The notes: generated from the sequence alone by a model not told the origin. A stretch of 64,000 nt of DNA from Marmoricola sp. OAE513 (GCF_040546585.1 NZ_JBEPOC010000001.1:2604001-2668000), one strand, 5' to 3'. Positions 9,142 to 18,473 are shown, counted from the stretch's first letter. Translations and numbers: made by a program.

Positions 9142-10215
9142 GTGTCATCACTCATCCGCCGCGTCGCCGTCACCGGCTTCGCGATCGCACTCGGCACCGC
9201 CGGACTGGCCGCGTGCGGCAGCCCGAACGACTCCGAGGGTTCCAGCAAGGACTCCAAGGTCATCGCGCTGCTGCTGCCGGAGTCGAAGACGACCCGCTAC
9301 GAGTCCTTCGACCGCCCGATCTTCGAGAAGAAGGTCAAGGAGCTGTGCAGCGACTGCTCGGTGAAGTACTACAACGCTGACCAGGACGCCGCGAAGCAGG
9401 CGCAGCAGGTCGACACCGCGATCAACGCGGGTGCCAAGGTCGTCGTGCTCGACCCGGTCGACGGCAACGGTGCCGGTGGCATGGTGAGCTCGGCTCAGGA
9501 GGCCGGCGCGAAGGTCATCGCCTACGACCGCTTCATCAAGGGTGCCGACTACTACATGTCCTTCGACAACGAGACCGTCGGCAAGCTCCAGGCCGAGGCG
9601 CTCGAGGAGGCCATGGGCGGCAAGGGCGGCTACCTGCAGCTCAACGGTGCGCCGACCGACCCGAACGCAGCGCAGTTCAAGGCCGGCGCCGAGAGCGTCC
9701 TGAAGGCCAGCGGGCTGACGCTGCTGACCAAGTCGTCCTACGACAACCCGGACTGGTCGCCGGACAACGCGCAGAAGTACGTGACCGACCAGCTGAGCAA
9801 GATCAGCCCGTCGGACATCAAGGGCGTCTACGCGGCCAACGACGGTCAGGCCGGCGGTGTCATCGCTGCGCTCAAGGGTGCCGGCGTCGCGGCCAACGCG
9901 CTGCCGCCGGTCACCGGCCAGGACGCGGAGCTCGCTGCGATCCAGCGGATCCTCGCCGGCGAGCAGTACATGACGATCTTCAAGTCCTACTTCATCGAGG
10001 CGGAGAAGGCCGGCGAGGTCGCCGTGGCTCTGGTCAAGGGTGACGACGTCGGTGAGACCACCGACTTCGAGGGCATCAAGTCGTTCATCTTCGACCCGGT
10101 CGTGGTGAAGAAGGACAACGTCAAGGAGAACATCGTCGACACCGGTCTCTACCCGGTCGCCGACATCTGCACCGCGGACTACGCCGACGCCTGCAAGGCC
10201 GCTGGTCTGTCCTGA
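9142..10215 (+). CDS. Sugar ABC transporter substrate-binding lipoprotein
   Basis: 357 residues, GTG start behind AGGAGG. Lipoprotein signal with lipobox GLAAC, Cys25. The mature region fits the periplasmic-binding-protein domain 4 family (XylF/RbsB-like): LLLPESKTTRYESFDRPIF, then a hinge region AGAKVVVLDPVDGNGAGGMVSSA and the second lobe VYAANDGQAGGVIAALKGAG. Expected to sit on the outer face of the membrane and hand a monosaccharide to the permease. The TGATG overlap with the ATPase gene points to one operon. Xylose-like specificity is suggested by the resemblance to XylF but is not proven. Confidence 0.88.
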   Translation: MSSLIRRVAVTGFAIALGTAGLAACGSPNDSEGSSKDSKVIALLLPESKTTRYESFDRPIFEKKVKELCSDCSVKYYNADQDAAKQAQQVDTAINAGAKVVVLDPVDGNGAGGMVSSAQEAGAKVIAYDRFIKGADYYMSFDNETVGKLQAEALEEAMGGKGGYLQLNGAPTDPNAAQFKAGAESVLKASGLTLLTKSSYDNPDWSPDNAQKYVTDQLSKISPSDIKGVYAANDGQAGGVIAALKGAGVAANALPPVTGQDAELAAIQRILAGEQYMTIFKSYFIEAEKAGEVAVALVKGDDVGETTDFEGIKSFIFDPVVVKKDNVKENIVDTGLYPVADICTADYADACKAAGLS

Positions 10216-11036
10216 TGGTTGCTGCTTCATCCGTGGAGACGCCGGTCAGGGACGCTGTTCTGTCCCTGACCGGCGTCAACAAGCGGTTCGGCGCGGTCCA
10301 GGCCCTCACCGACGTCCACCTCCAGGTGGCCGCCGGTGAGGTCGTGGCCCTGGTCGGCGACAACGGCGCCGGCAAGTCGACCCTCGTCAAGGTGATCTCC
10401 GGTGTCTACACACCCGACTCGGGGGAGATCACCTTCGACGGCAAGCAGGTCGCCCCGCGCGGCCCTGCCCAGGCCCAGGCTCTCGGCATCGCGACCGTGT
10501 TCCAGGACCTCGCCCTCTGCGACAACCTCGACGTCGTCGCCAACCTCTTCCTCGGCCAGGAGCACACGGTCGGTCCGTTCATGGACGAGGTCTCCATGGA
10601 GAAGGAGTCGTGGCGGTTGCTGCGCTCGCTCTCCGCGAAGATCCCGTCGGTGCGGATCCCGATCGCTGCACTCTCCGGCGGTCAGCGCCAGACCGTGGCC
10701 ATCGCCCGCAGCCTGGTGGGAGCTCCGAAGGTGGTCATGCTCGACGAGCCGACCGCCGCGCTCGGTGTCGCCCAGACTGCCGAGGTGCTCAACCTGATCG
10801 AACGGCTCCGGGACCAGGGTCTCGGCGTCATCCTGATCAGCCACAACATGGCCGACGTGCAGGCCGTCGCCGACCGGATCGTCGTACTCCGGTTGGGGCG
10901 CAACGCAGCGGAGTTCCGTACCGAGGAAGTCTCCACCGACCAGCTGGTCGCCGCGATCACCGGTGCCAGCGACAACGTCGTCGCCGAGCGCGCGCACCGG
11001 CGTACGGCGGCACCCTCGGGAGGTTCCGATGACTGA
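10215..11036 (+). CDS. Sugar ABC transporter ATP-binding protein (single NBD)
   Basis: 273 residues with one nucleotide-binding domain: Walker A GDNGAGKSTL (about residue 50), signature LSGGQRQTV, Walker B VVMLDEPTAALG, H-loop ISHNM. Most CUT2 sugar ATPases (XylG, RbsA, MglA) are about 500 residues with two fused NBDs; this is the half-length type, which is also known in actinobacteria and would act as a homodimer. Start shares one base with the preceding stop (TGATG), and the permease gene begins inside its last codons, so translation is coupled across the operon. Confidence 0.88.
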   Translation: MVAASSVETPVRDAVLSLTGVNKRFGAVQALTDVHLQVAAGEVVALVGDNGAGKSTLVKVISGVYTPDSGEITFDGKQVAPRGPAQAQALGIATVFQDLALCDNLDVVANLFLGQEHTVGPFMDEVSMEKESWRLLRSLSAKIPSVRIPIAALSGGQRQTVAIARSLVGAPKVVMLDEPTAALGVAQTAEVLNLIERLRDQGLGVILISHNMADVQAVADRIVVLRLGRNAAEFRTEEVSTDQLVAAITGASDNVVAERAHRRTAAPSGGSDD

Positions 11037-12300
11037 TCTCCCCGGTACCGAAGAAGCCGGTCCGGCCGTCCCGATCCCCACCGACCTGACCGACGAGCGA
11101 CTCGTCGGCAGCGGCACGGGTCTGTCCGGCTGGCTCTCGACCTTGAAGAGCCGACTGCGCGGAGGAGACATCGGCAACCTGCCGGTGATCCTCGGGCTGG
11201 TCGTCATCGCCCTGGTCTTCTACTCCCAGGAGCCGTCGTTCCTGTCCTCGCGGCAGCTGGTCTCGATCACGCAGTTCGCTGCGCCGGTCGGAATCATCTC
11301 GCTCGGCATCGTCCTGGTGCTGCTGCTCGGGGAGATCGACCTCTCGGTCGGATCGATGAGCGGCCTGGCCGCCGCGATCATGACGGTCCAGGTCGTCAAC
11401 CACGGGCACGGCCTGGTGTTCGGCATGCTGGCCGGGATCCTCGCGGGCGTGGTCGTGGGTGCTTTCTACGCGGTCCTGTACCTCAAGATCGGCGTGCCGA
11501 GCTTCGTGATCTCCCTGGCGGGTCTGCTCGGGTTCCAGGGCGTCCTGCTCCAGGTCCTCGGCAAGCAGGGCACGATCAACCTGCCGGACACCTTCTGGCT
11601 GGTCGAGTTCGCCCGGACGAAGTTCGTCACGGGGGTGGCGTCGTACCTCCTCGTCGTCGGGATCATCGCGATCTACGTGCTCGCCAACCTGTACGGCATG
11701 CAGCGTCGCCGCAAGGCCGGGTTGAGCACCCCGTCGCTGGTCGGTCTGCTGGTCCGTTCGGCGCTGGCGCTGGCCGGTCTGCTCTGGCTGACCTACTACC
11801 TCAACATCGACCGCGGGTGGGGCTACCTCTGGTTGCTGTTCGTCGTCCTGGTCGTCGCGATGGATCTGGCACTGCGCAAGACCACCTGGGGTCGGCACGT
11901 GTTCGCGGTCGGAGGCAACGAGGAGGCTGCGCGACGATCGGGCATCAAGGTGGGTCGGATCTACCTGAGCGTGTTCGTCCTCTGCTCGACGCTGGCCTCG
12001 CTCGGCGGCATGCTGATCGCCGCACAGCTCACCTCGGTGTCCCAGGCCAGCGGCACGACGGACACGAACCTGACGGCGATCGCGGCGGCGGTCATCGGCG
12101 GCACGTCGCTGTTCGGCGGCCGGGGTTCGGCGTACGCGGCGATGCTGGGAATCCTGGTGCTCCAGTCGATCCAGTCCGGGCTGAACGTCCTGGGCCTCGG
12201 GTCGCCGGTGCGCTTCATGATCACCGGCGGCGTGCTGCTCCTGGCGGTCTCGATCGACTCGGTCGCCCGCAGGGCACGGTCGTCCTCGGGACGCGGCTAG
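11029..12300 (+). CDS. Sugar ABC transporter permease (XylH-like)
   Basis: 423 residues from ATG at 11029, chosen because GGGAGG lies about 7 bases upstream; an upstream in-frame ATG at 10963 lies deep inside the ATPase gene and lacks such a site. About ten membrane segments are visible, starting NLPVILGLVVIALVFYS. The CUT2 permease pattern is clear in GIVLVLLLGEIDLSVGSMSG and in GGTSLFGGRGSAYAAMLGI near the C terminus. It starts 8 bases before the ATPase gene ends and closes the operon, followed 10 bases later by a strong terminator. Confidence 0.9.
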   Translation: MTDLPGTEEAGPAVPIPTDLTDERLVGSGTGLSGWLSTLKSRLRGGDIGNLPVILGLVVIALVFYSQEPSFLSSRQLVSITQFAAPVGIISLGIVLVLLLGEIDLSVGSMSGLAAAIMTVQVVNHGHGLVFGMLAGILAGVVVGAFYAVLYLKIGVPSFVISLAGLLGFQGVLLQVLGKQGTINLPDTFWLVEFARTKFVTGVASYLLVVGIIAIYVLANLYGMQRRRKAGLSTPSLVGLLVRSALALAGLLWLTYYLNIDRGWGYLWLLFVVLVVAMDLALRKTTWGRHVFAVGGNEEAARRSGIKVGRIYLSVFVLCSTLASLGGMLIAAQLTSVSQASGTTDTNLTAIAAAVIGGTSLFGGRGSAYAAMLGILVLQSIQSGLNVLGLGSPVRFMITGGVLLLAVSIDSVARRARSSSGRG

Positions 12301-12310
12301 CCACTGGTCC

Positions 12311-12353
12311 TCTGGTCCGCCGAGCTGATTACGACGCAGCTCGGCGGACCAGA
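12311..12353 (+). terminator. Rho-independent-type hairpin after the sugar operon
   Basis: A perfect 17-bp inverted repeat: left arm 12311-12327, 9-base loop 12328-12336, right arm 12337-12353. No long T tract follows, as is common in GC-rich actinobacteria. It lies 10 bases after the permease stop and, being symmetric, may also stop transcription of fbiC coming from the other side. Confidence 0.85.
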
Positions 12354-12453
12354 GCTGCGCTCACCCGGTCGCCGAGCTGCGCTCATCCGGTGGCCGAGCT
12401 GCGCTCATCCGGTCGTCGAGCTGCGATCCGGTCGTCGAGCCTGCCGAGACGTC
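12354..12453. repeat. 22-base tandem repeat array between permease and fbiC
   Basis: Consecutive units of the form GCCGAGCTGCGCTCATCCGG start near 12371 and 12393 (22 bases apart), flanked by a partial earlier copy and by two diverged shorter units at 12415 and 12434. The last unit ends CTGCCGAGACGTC and matches the short repeat found elsewhere in this window. The array runs directly into the fbiC stop codon at 12452-12454. Confidence 0.75.
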
Positions 12454-15028
12454 AGCGAGCCGCGGGGCGTCCGTACGTCGTGGTGCGCTCGATGACCGGC
12501 CGGTCGATGCCGGCGCCGATCTCGACGAGCTCCTCGACGGTCTTGGCGGACCCGTGCTCGGAGCCGGCCATCCGGGAGATGGTCTCTTCCATCAACGTGC
12601 CGCCGACGTCGTTCGCGCCGGCGTTCAGCATCGCGCGGGTGCCGTCGGTCCCCAGCTTGACCCAGCTGGTCTGGATGTTGTCGATCCGGCCGTGCAGCAG
12701 GATCCGCGCCATCGCGTGCACCGCGAGGTTGTCGCGCAGCGTCGGCCCCGGGCGCGCGACCCCGGCGAGGTAGATCGGCGCGGAGTGGTGCACGAACGGG
12801 AGCGGCACGAACTCGGTGAATCCCGGGATGCCGTTCTCGATGTTGGTCTGCTGGATCTTCTTGATCACGTTGAGGTGGGTCACCCAGTGCCGCGGGTTGT
12901 CGACGTGGCCGTACATCATCGTCGAGCTCGAGCGGACCCCCACGCGGTGCGCGGTGGAGACGATCTCGATCCAGGTGGCCGTCGGCAGCTTGCCCTTGGT
13001 CAGCACCCAGCGCACCTCGTCGTCCAGGATCTCCGCCGCGGTGCCGGGGATGGTGTCGAGGCCGGACTCGCGGGCCTTGATGAGGAAGTCCTCGAACGAC
13101 AACCCCGTGCGCGAGGAGCCGTTGACGATCTCCATCGGCGAGAACGCGTGCACGTGCATCCCGGGGACGCGCTGCTTCACCGCGGCCGCGATGTCGAAGT
13201 ACGCCGTCCCCGGCAACTCGGGGTCGATACCGCCCTGCATGCACACCTCGGAGGCGCCGAGTTTCCAGGCCTCCTCGGCCCGGTCGGCGACCTGGTCCAG
13301 CGACAGCGAGTACGCGTCGTCGTCGGTACGCCGCTGCGCGAACGCGCAGAACCGGCAGCCGACGTAGCAGACGTTGGTGAAGTTGATGTTCCGGTTCACC
13401 ACGTAGGTGACCGCGTCGCCGGAGACCTCGCGCCGCAGGGCGTCGGCCAGCTTCACGACCTCGGCGAGCAGGTCGCCCTCGGCGGTCATCAACGTCAGGG
13501 CGTGCTCGTCGGAGAGGTTGCCCGGGTCCTTCTCGGCAGCCTTGAGGGCGGCGAGTCCGGCGCCGGTCGTCGAGCTCGGTCCGGTGGTCGTGGTCGGTCC
13601 GGTCGTCGAGCCTGCCGAGACGTCCGCCGCCGACGCAGCGACCGAGTCCCAGTCGCCGTACACGTTGGCGAAGTCCGACCGGCGATCGGCGCTGCGACCT
13701 TCTCGGTCGACGGCCTCGTGGAGGTCGGTGCGTCCCACGCCCTGACCCACCGCAGCGAACCCGCCGTCAGGCTCCTGCCAGGGCAGGCCCGTCGGGTGGC
13801 GGGTGCCGTCGGTGATCTCCGTCGAGACAAGCCCGTCCTCCCCGGCGAGCGCGGCGACGTGCCCGGAGATGCGCGGGTCGATCCAGGGCTCGCCCGCGAG
13901 CACGTACTCGGGGTGCGCGGTGAGCCGGGCCTTGAGGGTGAAGCCGGCCGCGGCGGTCACGTCACGCAGCCGCTCCAGCGACGGCCAAGGCCGCTCGGGG
14001 TTCACGTGGTCCGGCGTCAACGGCGAGACGCCGCCCCAGTCGTCGACCCCGGCCCCGAGCAGGGCCTTGCACTCCTCCAGGTCGACCAGGTTCGGCGGTG
14101 CCTGCACGCGGACTTTGGGGCCGAGCAGGATCCGGGAGACCGCGATCGCGGCGAGGTACTCGTCCAGTGCGAGGTCGTCGGTGTGCCGCATCGCGGTGTC
14201 CGGCTTGGCGCGGAAGTTCTGGATGATGACTTCCTGGACGTTGCCGTACTGACGAGCCACCCGGCGCAGCGCGAAGATGGACTCTGCGCGTTCCTCGAGG
14301 CTCTCGCCGATGCCGATGAGCAGCCCGGTGGTGAACGGGATCCCCAGGCGGCCGGCGTCCTCGAGCACGCGGAGGCGGACCTCGGGGTCCTTGTCGGGGG
14401 AGCCGTAGTGTGCCTCGCCCTTGGTCTCGAAGATCCGTCGGGACGTGGTCTCGAGCATCATCCCCATCGAGGGCGAGACCGGCTTGAGCCGGTTCATCTC
14501 CTCCCACGACATCACGCCCGGGTTGAGGTGCGGCAGCAGGCCGGTCTCCTCGAGCACCCGGACCGCCATCGCGCGGCAGTAGGCCAGCGTCGAGTCGTAG
14601 CCCTCCTCGTCCAGCCACTCCTGCGCCTCGGGCCAGCGGTCCTCGGGACGGTCGCCCAGGGTGAAGAGCGCCTCGGTGCACCCGAGGGCGGCCCCTTGCC
14701 GCGCGATCTCCAGGATCTCGTCGGGCGAGAGGAACATCCCGTGACCCTTGCGGCGCAGCTGGCCCGGCGTCTCGACGAACGTGCAGTAGTGGCACTTGTC
14801 CCGGCACAGCTTGGTGACCGGGATGAAGACCTTGGGGGAGTACGTGATCACCCCGGGGCGGCCGGCTCCTTCGAGCCCGGCGTCACGGACCCGCGCCGCG
14901 ACGGCCGTCAACCGGTCGAGGTCCTCGCCGCGGGCGGTCAGCAGCGCTGTCGCCTCGTCGTGGTCGAGGGCAGCGCTGCGCTCGGCGCGCACGAGCGCGC
15001 GACGGACCTGGGCGGCGGTGATGGTCAT
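12452..15028 (-). CDS. fbiC: 7,8-didemethyl-8-hydroxy-5-deazariboflavin (FO) synthase
   Basis: 858 residues from ATG at 15028; an upstream in-frame ATG would add 13 unrelated residues. Two radical-SAM domains are fused, as in actinobacterial FbiC: the CofG-like half carries C75-x3-C79-x2-C82 (CRDKCHYC), the CofH-like half CYVGCRFC near residue 555. The enzyme builds the FO chromophore of coenzyme F420 from tyrosine and a flavin precursor. The linker between halves (about residues 469-489) is rich in Gly, Ser and Thr and is encoded by an insertion of the repeat family found between genes. An F420-dependent oxidoreductase gene lies immediately upstream on the same strand. Confidence 0.95.
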   Translation of the reverse strand: MTITAAQVRRALVRAERSAALDHDEATALLTARGEDLDRLTAVAARVRDAGLEGAGRPGVITYSPKVFIPVTKLCRDKCHYCTFVETPGQLRRKGHGMFLSPDEILEIARQGAALGCTEALFTLGDRPEDRWPEAQEWLDEEGYDSTLAYCRAMAVRVLEETGLLPHLNPGVMSWEEMNRLKPVSPSMGMMLETTSRRIFETKGEAHYGSPDKDPEVRLRVLEDAGRLGIPFTTGLLIGIGESLEERAESIFALRRVARQYGNVQEVIIQNFRAKPDTAMRHTDDLALDEYLAAIAVSRILLGPKVRVQAPPNLVDLEECKALLGAGVDDWGGVSPLTPDHVNPERPWPSLERLRDVTAAAGFTLKARLTAHPEYVLAGEPWIDPRISGHVAALAGEDGLVSTEITDGTRHPTGLPWQEPDGGFAAVGQGVGRTDLHEAVDREGRSADRRSDFANVYGDWDSVAASAADVSAGSTTGPTTTTGPSSTTGAGLAALKAAEKDPGNLSDEHALTLMTAEGDLLAEVVKLADALRREVSGDAVTYVVNRNINFTNVCYVGCRFCAFAQRRTDDDAYSLSLDQVADRAEEAWKLGASEVCMQGGIDPELPGTAYFDIAAAVKQRVPGMHVHAFSPMEIVNGSSRTGLSFEDFLIKARESGLDTIPGTAAEILDDEVRWVLTKGKLPTATWIEIVSTAHRVGVRSSSTMMYGHVDNPRHWVTHLNVIKKIQQTNIENGIPGFTEFVPLPFVHHSAPIYLAGVARPGPTLRDNLAVHAMARILLHGRIDNIQTSWVKLGTDGTRAMLNAGANDVGGTLMEETISRMAGSEHGSAKTVEELVEIGAGIDRPVIERTTTYGRPAAR
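13563..13624. repeat. Short repeat copies inside the fbiC linker
   Basis: GGTCGTCGAGCT, GGTGGTCGTGG and a full GGTCGTCGAGCCTGCCGAGA follow one another here. Translated on the minus strand they give DVSAGSTTG and related Thr/Ser/Gly residues joining the two radical-SAM halves. The same sequence occurs outside genes at 12434-12453. Confidence 0.75.
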
Positions 15029-15117
15029 CGAGATCAGGCTATCCGGCGGGGCAGATCGCGGTGGCAAACTCTCATAGAGTGGTCAACGAGAATTGCATCA
15101 CCGGATATTCCGGAACC

Positions 15118-15162
15118 GGTCCTCGAGCTTGCCGAGACGCAGCTCGACAAGCTCGATGACCG
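15118..15162. repeat. Inverted pair of the short repeat between fbiC and the LLM gene
   Basis: GGTCCTCGAGCTTGCCGAGA is followed at once by a copy in the opposite orientation (CAGCTCGACAAGCTCGATGA). The pair could fold into a hairpin just past the LLM stop at 15164 and may act as its terminator. A small CCGGA/TCCGG palindrome lies at 15101-15113. Confidence 0.65.
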
Positions 15163-15163
15163 A

Positions 15164-16204
15164 TCAGGAGATGAGTTCCTTGAGCTCCGCGATCAGCGCG
15201 GTGGTGTCGGCGCCGACGGGGGTGACGTTGAGGCTGGTCACGCCGCTCTCCTCGAACGCCGCGACCCGCTCCTTGATGTACGACGCCGGGCCGACGAAGT
15301 TCGCGGCCTCGAGCCACTCGGTCGGGACCAGCGCCTCGGCCTCCTTCTTCTTGCCCGAGAGGTAGAGCTCCTGGATCTCGGCGGCTTCCTTCTCGTAGCC
15401 GTAGGCGCAGGCGAGGTCGTTGTAGAAGTTCTTGCCCTTGGCGCCCATGCCACCGACGTACAGGGCGAAGATCGGGCGCGCGAAGTCGAGGAGCGCCTTG
15501 GTCTCCGGGCCCTCGCCGATGGCGAGCATGCCGCCGGCGACGATGTTCAGCTTGCCCAGGGACGGGTCGCGCTTCGCCGTGCCGGCGGCGATGGGCTCGC
15601 CCATGACCTGGCCGATCTTCTCCGGGTAGTAGAGGTGCGGCAGGAGGCCGTCGGCGATCTCGGCCGACAGCTCGACGTTCTTCGGGCCGAGCGCAGCGAT
15701 GTAGATCGGGACGCTGTCGCGCTCGGGCTTGGTGAGCAGCTTGAGCGGCTTGCCCAGGCCGGTGACCGCACCCTGCTCCTTGGTCAGCGGCAGGTGGAAC
15801 TCGCCGTCGGCCGAGAGCGGCTCGCGGCGCATGCCGGCGCGGACGATCTCGACGATCTCGCGGGTGCGGGCCAGCGGCTTGGCGTAGGGAACGCCGTGGA
15901 AGCCTTCGATGACCTGGGGGCCGGAAGCGCCGAGGCCGAGGATCGCGCGCCCGCCGGAGACGTTGTCCAGGCCGGCCGCGGTCTGCAGCAGGGCGCCGGG
16001 GGTGCGCGAGTAGATGTTCATGATGGCCGAACCGATCTCGACGGTCTCGGTCTTGGCGGCCAGGTAGCCCATCAGGGTGGGCGAGTCGTTGCCGTAGGCC
16101 TCGGCCACCCAGACGGTGTCGAGTCCGGCCTTCTCCCAGGAGGTCACCTGGTCGGCGGCGTTCCGCGGGTTGCCGTCGTACATGAGCATGGTGGAGATCT
16201 TCAT
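15164..16204 (-). CDS. LLM-class F420-dependent oxidoreductase
   Basis: 346 residues, luciferase-like TIM-barrel fold. It begins MKISTMLMYDGNP and contains LDTVWVAEAYGNDS, TETVEIGSAIMNIYSRTPG, and GGRAILGLGASGPQVIEGFHG, the usual order for F420-binding LLM enzymes. Such enzymes transfer hydride between F420H2 and varied substrates; the substrate cannot be told from sequence. An AAGG ribosome site lies about 8 bases before ATG. A perfect inverted repeat at 16239-16263, 35-59 bases upstream, probably controls it, and it matches sites in front of the acyl-CoA dehydrogenase operon at 31 kb. Confidence 0.9.
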   Translation of the reverse strand: MKISTMLMYDGNPRNAADQVTSWEKAGLDTVWVAEAYGNDSPTLMGYLAAKTETVEIGSAIMNIYSRTPGALLQTAAGLDNVSGGRAILGLGASGPQVIEGFHGVPYAKPLARTREIVEIVRAGMRREPLSADGEFHLPLTKEQGAVTGLGKPLKLLTKPERDSVPIYIAALGPKNVELSAEIADGLLPHLYYPEKIGQVMGEPIAAGTAKRDPSLGKLNIVAGGMLAIGEGPETKALLDFARPIFALYVGGMGAKGKNFYNDLACAYGYEKEAAEIQELYLSGKKKEAEALVPTEWLEAANFVGPASYIKERVAAFEESGVTSLNVTPVGADTTALIAELKELIS

Positions 16205-16238
16205 CTGCAGCCTTGTCTGTCGAGAGAGGAGCCGAACT

Positions 16239-16263
16239 ACCGTGACAGTAATGCTGTCACGGT
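16239..16263. promoter_or_regulatory. Perfect inverted-repeat operator upstream of LLM oxidoreductase
   Basis: ACCGTGACAG and CTGTCACGGT are exact reverse complements separated by the five bases TAATG. The core GTGACAG-N5-CTGTCAC is nearly the same as GTTACAG-N5-CTGTCAC at 31054-31072, beside the MerR regulator gene. Inferred to be a binding site for that MerR-family protein. Confidence 0.75.
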
Positions 16264-16276
16264 GTCCGCGCCAGGG

Positions 16277-16666
16277 TCAGGCCGGGTGGCTGACGTCACG
16301 CGGGAGGGACATCCGCGGTACGCCACCGAGGCGCTTGGCGAAGCGCACCCGGCCGTCGTACGTCGCGAGCAGCTTCCACAGCGTGTCGTGCGCGGCCCAG
16401 GGCAACGGGTCGGTGCCGTTCGACCAGGTCGCACCGAAGGCGATCCAGACCGGGACCCAGGTCGCTGCGTCGTCCCAGGCGCCTCGCCGGCTCTCGACCA
16501 GCCGGCGACGCAGCTGGAAGGCCTGGCGGGCGCCGTCCTCGCAGATGGGTGCGGTGCGAACGGGCCACGCCCGCAGGTCCAGGCTCATCAGCTCGAGCTC
16601 CAGGTCGGGCAGCGCCTCGGGAGCGACCAGCACGGTCGCCACGTTCTCATGAGGGACGCGTCTCAC
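16277..16666 (-). CDS. Hypothetical protein, 129 residues
   Basis: GTG start at 16666. The soluble, Trp-rich product (LRAWPVRTAP, ATWVPVWIAFGATWSNG, LPWAAHDTLWKLL) has no signal peptide or membrane segment and no family I recognise. Codon use is the same G/C-rich third-position pattern as its neighbours, which supports real coding. It lies upstream of the LLM gene on the same strand, but the operator at 16239-16263 between them suggests that the LLM gene has its own promoter. Confidence 0.6.
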   Translation of the reverse strand: MRRVPHENVATVLVAPEALPDLELELMSLDLRAWPVRTAPICEDGARQAFQLRRRLVESRRGAWDDAATWVPVWIAFGATWSNGTDPLPWAAHDTLWKLLATYDGRVRFAKRLGGVPRMSLPRDVSHPA

Positions 16667-16706
16667 CTCGGCACGCTAACCCCGGGTCACGAGGGGCGTC
16701 CAGGGA

Positions 16707-18473
16707 TCAGGAGTTCCAGGACCTCCAGAGCTCGGCGTACGAGCCGCCGGCAGCGACCAGCTCGTCGTGCGACCCGAGCTCGCTGATCCGACCGTCCTCG
16801 ACGACCGCGACCCGGTCCGCGTCGTGCGCCGAGAACAGTCGGTGCGCGATCGCGATCACCGTCCGACCCTCGAGCACCGCTGCCAGCGACCGCTCCAGGT
16901 GCCGGGCCGCCCGCGGGTCGATCAGGGACGTGGCCTCGTCCAGGACGAGGGTGTGCGGGTCGGCGAGCACCAGGCGGGCGAGCGCGAGCTGCTGAGCCTG
17001 TGCGGGGGAGAGCTCGAGGCCACCCGAGCCGACCACGGTCTCCAGGCCGTTGGGCAGCAGGCGGACCCAGTCGCCGGCATCGACCGCGTCGAGGGCGGCC
17101 CAGAGCACGGCGTCGCTCGCCGTGGCGTCGACCGCCAGTGCCAGGTTCTGCCGCAGCGTCCCGACGAAGACGTGGTGCTCCTGGGTGACGAGGGCGACGT
17201 GGCCGCGCAGGTCGCCTAGGGGCAGCTCGGTCAGGCCGACCTCCCCGACGGTGACGGACCCGGTCCGCGGCGGGTGGATGCCGGCCAGCAGTCGGCCCAG
17301 GGTGGACTTGCCGGCCCCGGAGGGGCCCACCATCGCGACCCGCTCGCCGATCCCGACGGACAGGTCGATGCCGTGCAGGACGTCGCGTCCCTCGTCGTAG
17401 GCGAACCGGACGTCGGCTGCATCGAGCTTCTCGTCGACCGGAACCCGACCGGTGGCGACCCGGTCGTCAGGGACCTCCGCGACGCCGAGCAGACGGGCGA
17501 GTGAGGCGCCGCCGACCTGGAGCTCGTCGAGGATCGAGATCACCCGGTCGACGGGGTCGATCAAGGCCTGCACGTAGAGGGTCGCCGCGGTGACGTCGCC
17601 GATGCTCGCGTGCCCGTTGAGGTACATCCAGCCGCCGAGCAGGAGCGTGGCGACGGTCGGGATCAGGTAGGCCGTCTCCACGCTCGGGAAGAACAGGGTG
17701 CGCAGCGACAGCGTGTAGCGCTCGGCCCGGTAGGACTCCGCGATGTCGGCGTCGACCTGGTCGATCCGCTGCTGCTGCAGACCGAGCGCCTCGACCGTGC
17801 GGGCTCCCTCGACGGTCTCGGTGAGCGAGGCGTTGATGACCGAGTAGGTGCTGCCCTCCCACAGGTACCCGTCCTTCGCGCGGGCCAGGTACCAGCGCAG
17901 CGCGATCACCAGCGGCGGTACGCCGAGGAGGCACGGCAGCAGCACCCACCAGCCGACCAGGACGGCGCCGACCAAGGTGATGACGGCCGTGATCACCGCG
18001 ATCAACCACTCGGGGATCGCCCAGCGCACCGACCAGCCCAGCTGCTCGACGTCGCGGGACGTCCGGGTCAGCAGGTCTCCGCTGCCGGCGCTCTCGACGA
18101 CGCCGATCGGCAGGTCGAGGGTGTTGTCGACGAAGTCCTCGCGCAGCTCGGCGAGGACCTGCTCGCCGAAGACCTGCGAGCGCAGTCGCGCAAAGCGTGT
18201 CAGCACGGTCTGGGCCAGCAGGAACCCGGCGAGCAGCAGCGCGATCTTGTCCACGTGGGCGACGGTGGTCCCGTCGTGCACCGCCTGGACCAGGTCGCCG
18301 AGCAGCCGGGGCGCAGCCAGGCCGGCGGCCGCGGCGAGCACGTGCAGGACCAGCGCTGTCGAGATCGCCCGGGGGTGCCGGCGGAAGAGGTCGTGCAGGT
18401 AGGCGCGGACGGCTGCCTGGTCCGCGACCGGCAGCGCGTCGTTCTCGTCGAGCTTCGGCGGGGTGACCTTCAT
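16707..18473 (-). CDS. ABC exporter half-transporter A (intact Walker motifs)
   Basis: 588 residues: six-helix exporter membrane domain (about 1-330) then one nucleotide-binding domain. Walker A GPSGAGKSTL, Walker B LVLDEATSLID and the H-loop AIAHRL are intact, but the signature is LSPAQAQQL in place of LSGGQ. The partner encoded just upstream has the reverse pattern, so together they would form one good and one degenerate ATP site, as in heterodimeric exporters such as TM287/288. ATG at 18473 overlaps the partner stop by 4 bases. Exported substrate unknown; drug, lipid or peptide export are possible. If the partner is really truncated, this half may be stranded. Confidence 0.88.
   Translation of the reverse strand: MKVTPPKLDENDALPVADQAAVRAYLHDLFRRHPRAISTALVLHVLAAAAGLAAPRLLGDLVQAVHDGTTVAHVDKIALLLAGFLLAQTVLTRFARLRSQVFGEQVLAELREDFVDNTLDLPIGVVESAGSGDLLTRTSRDVEQLGWSVRWAIPEWLIAVITAVITLVGAVLVGWWVLLPCLLGVPPLVIALRWYLARAKDGYLWEGSTYSVINASLTETVEGARTVEALGLQQQRIDQVDADIAESYRAERYTLSLRTLFFPSVETAYLIPTVATLLLGGWMYLNGHASIGDVTAATLYVQALIDPVDRVISILDELQVGGASLARLLGVAEVPDDRVATGRVPVDEKLDAADVRFAYDEGRDVLHGIDLSVGIGERVAMVGPSGAGKSTLGRLLAGIHPPRTGSVTVGEVGLTELPLGDLRGHVALVTQEHHVFVGTLRQNLALAVDATASDAVLWAALDAVDAGDWVRLLPNGLETVVGSGGLELSPAQAQQLALARLVLADPHTLVLDEATSLIDPRAARHLERSLAAVLEGRTVIAIAHRLFSAHDADRVAVVEDGRISELGSHDELVAAGGSYAELWRSWNS

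Noticed and set aside
12354-12453. Tandem repeats as a CRISPR array
   Set aside because: Units are directly adjacent with no unique spacers and no cas genes are in the window.
12554-16786. A 1410-codon plus-strand open frame opposite fbiC, the LLM gene and part of the exporter
   Set aside because: It is the antisense shadow created by G/C-biased third positions; the minus-strand genes have clear family motifs and the long frame is Arg/Gly/Asp-rich without any domain.
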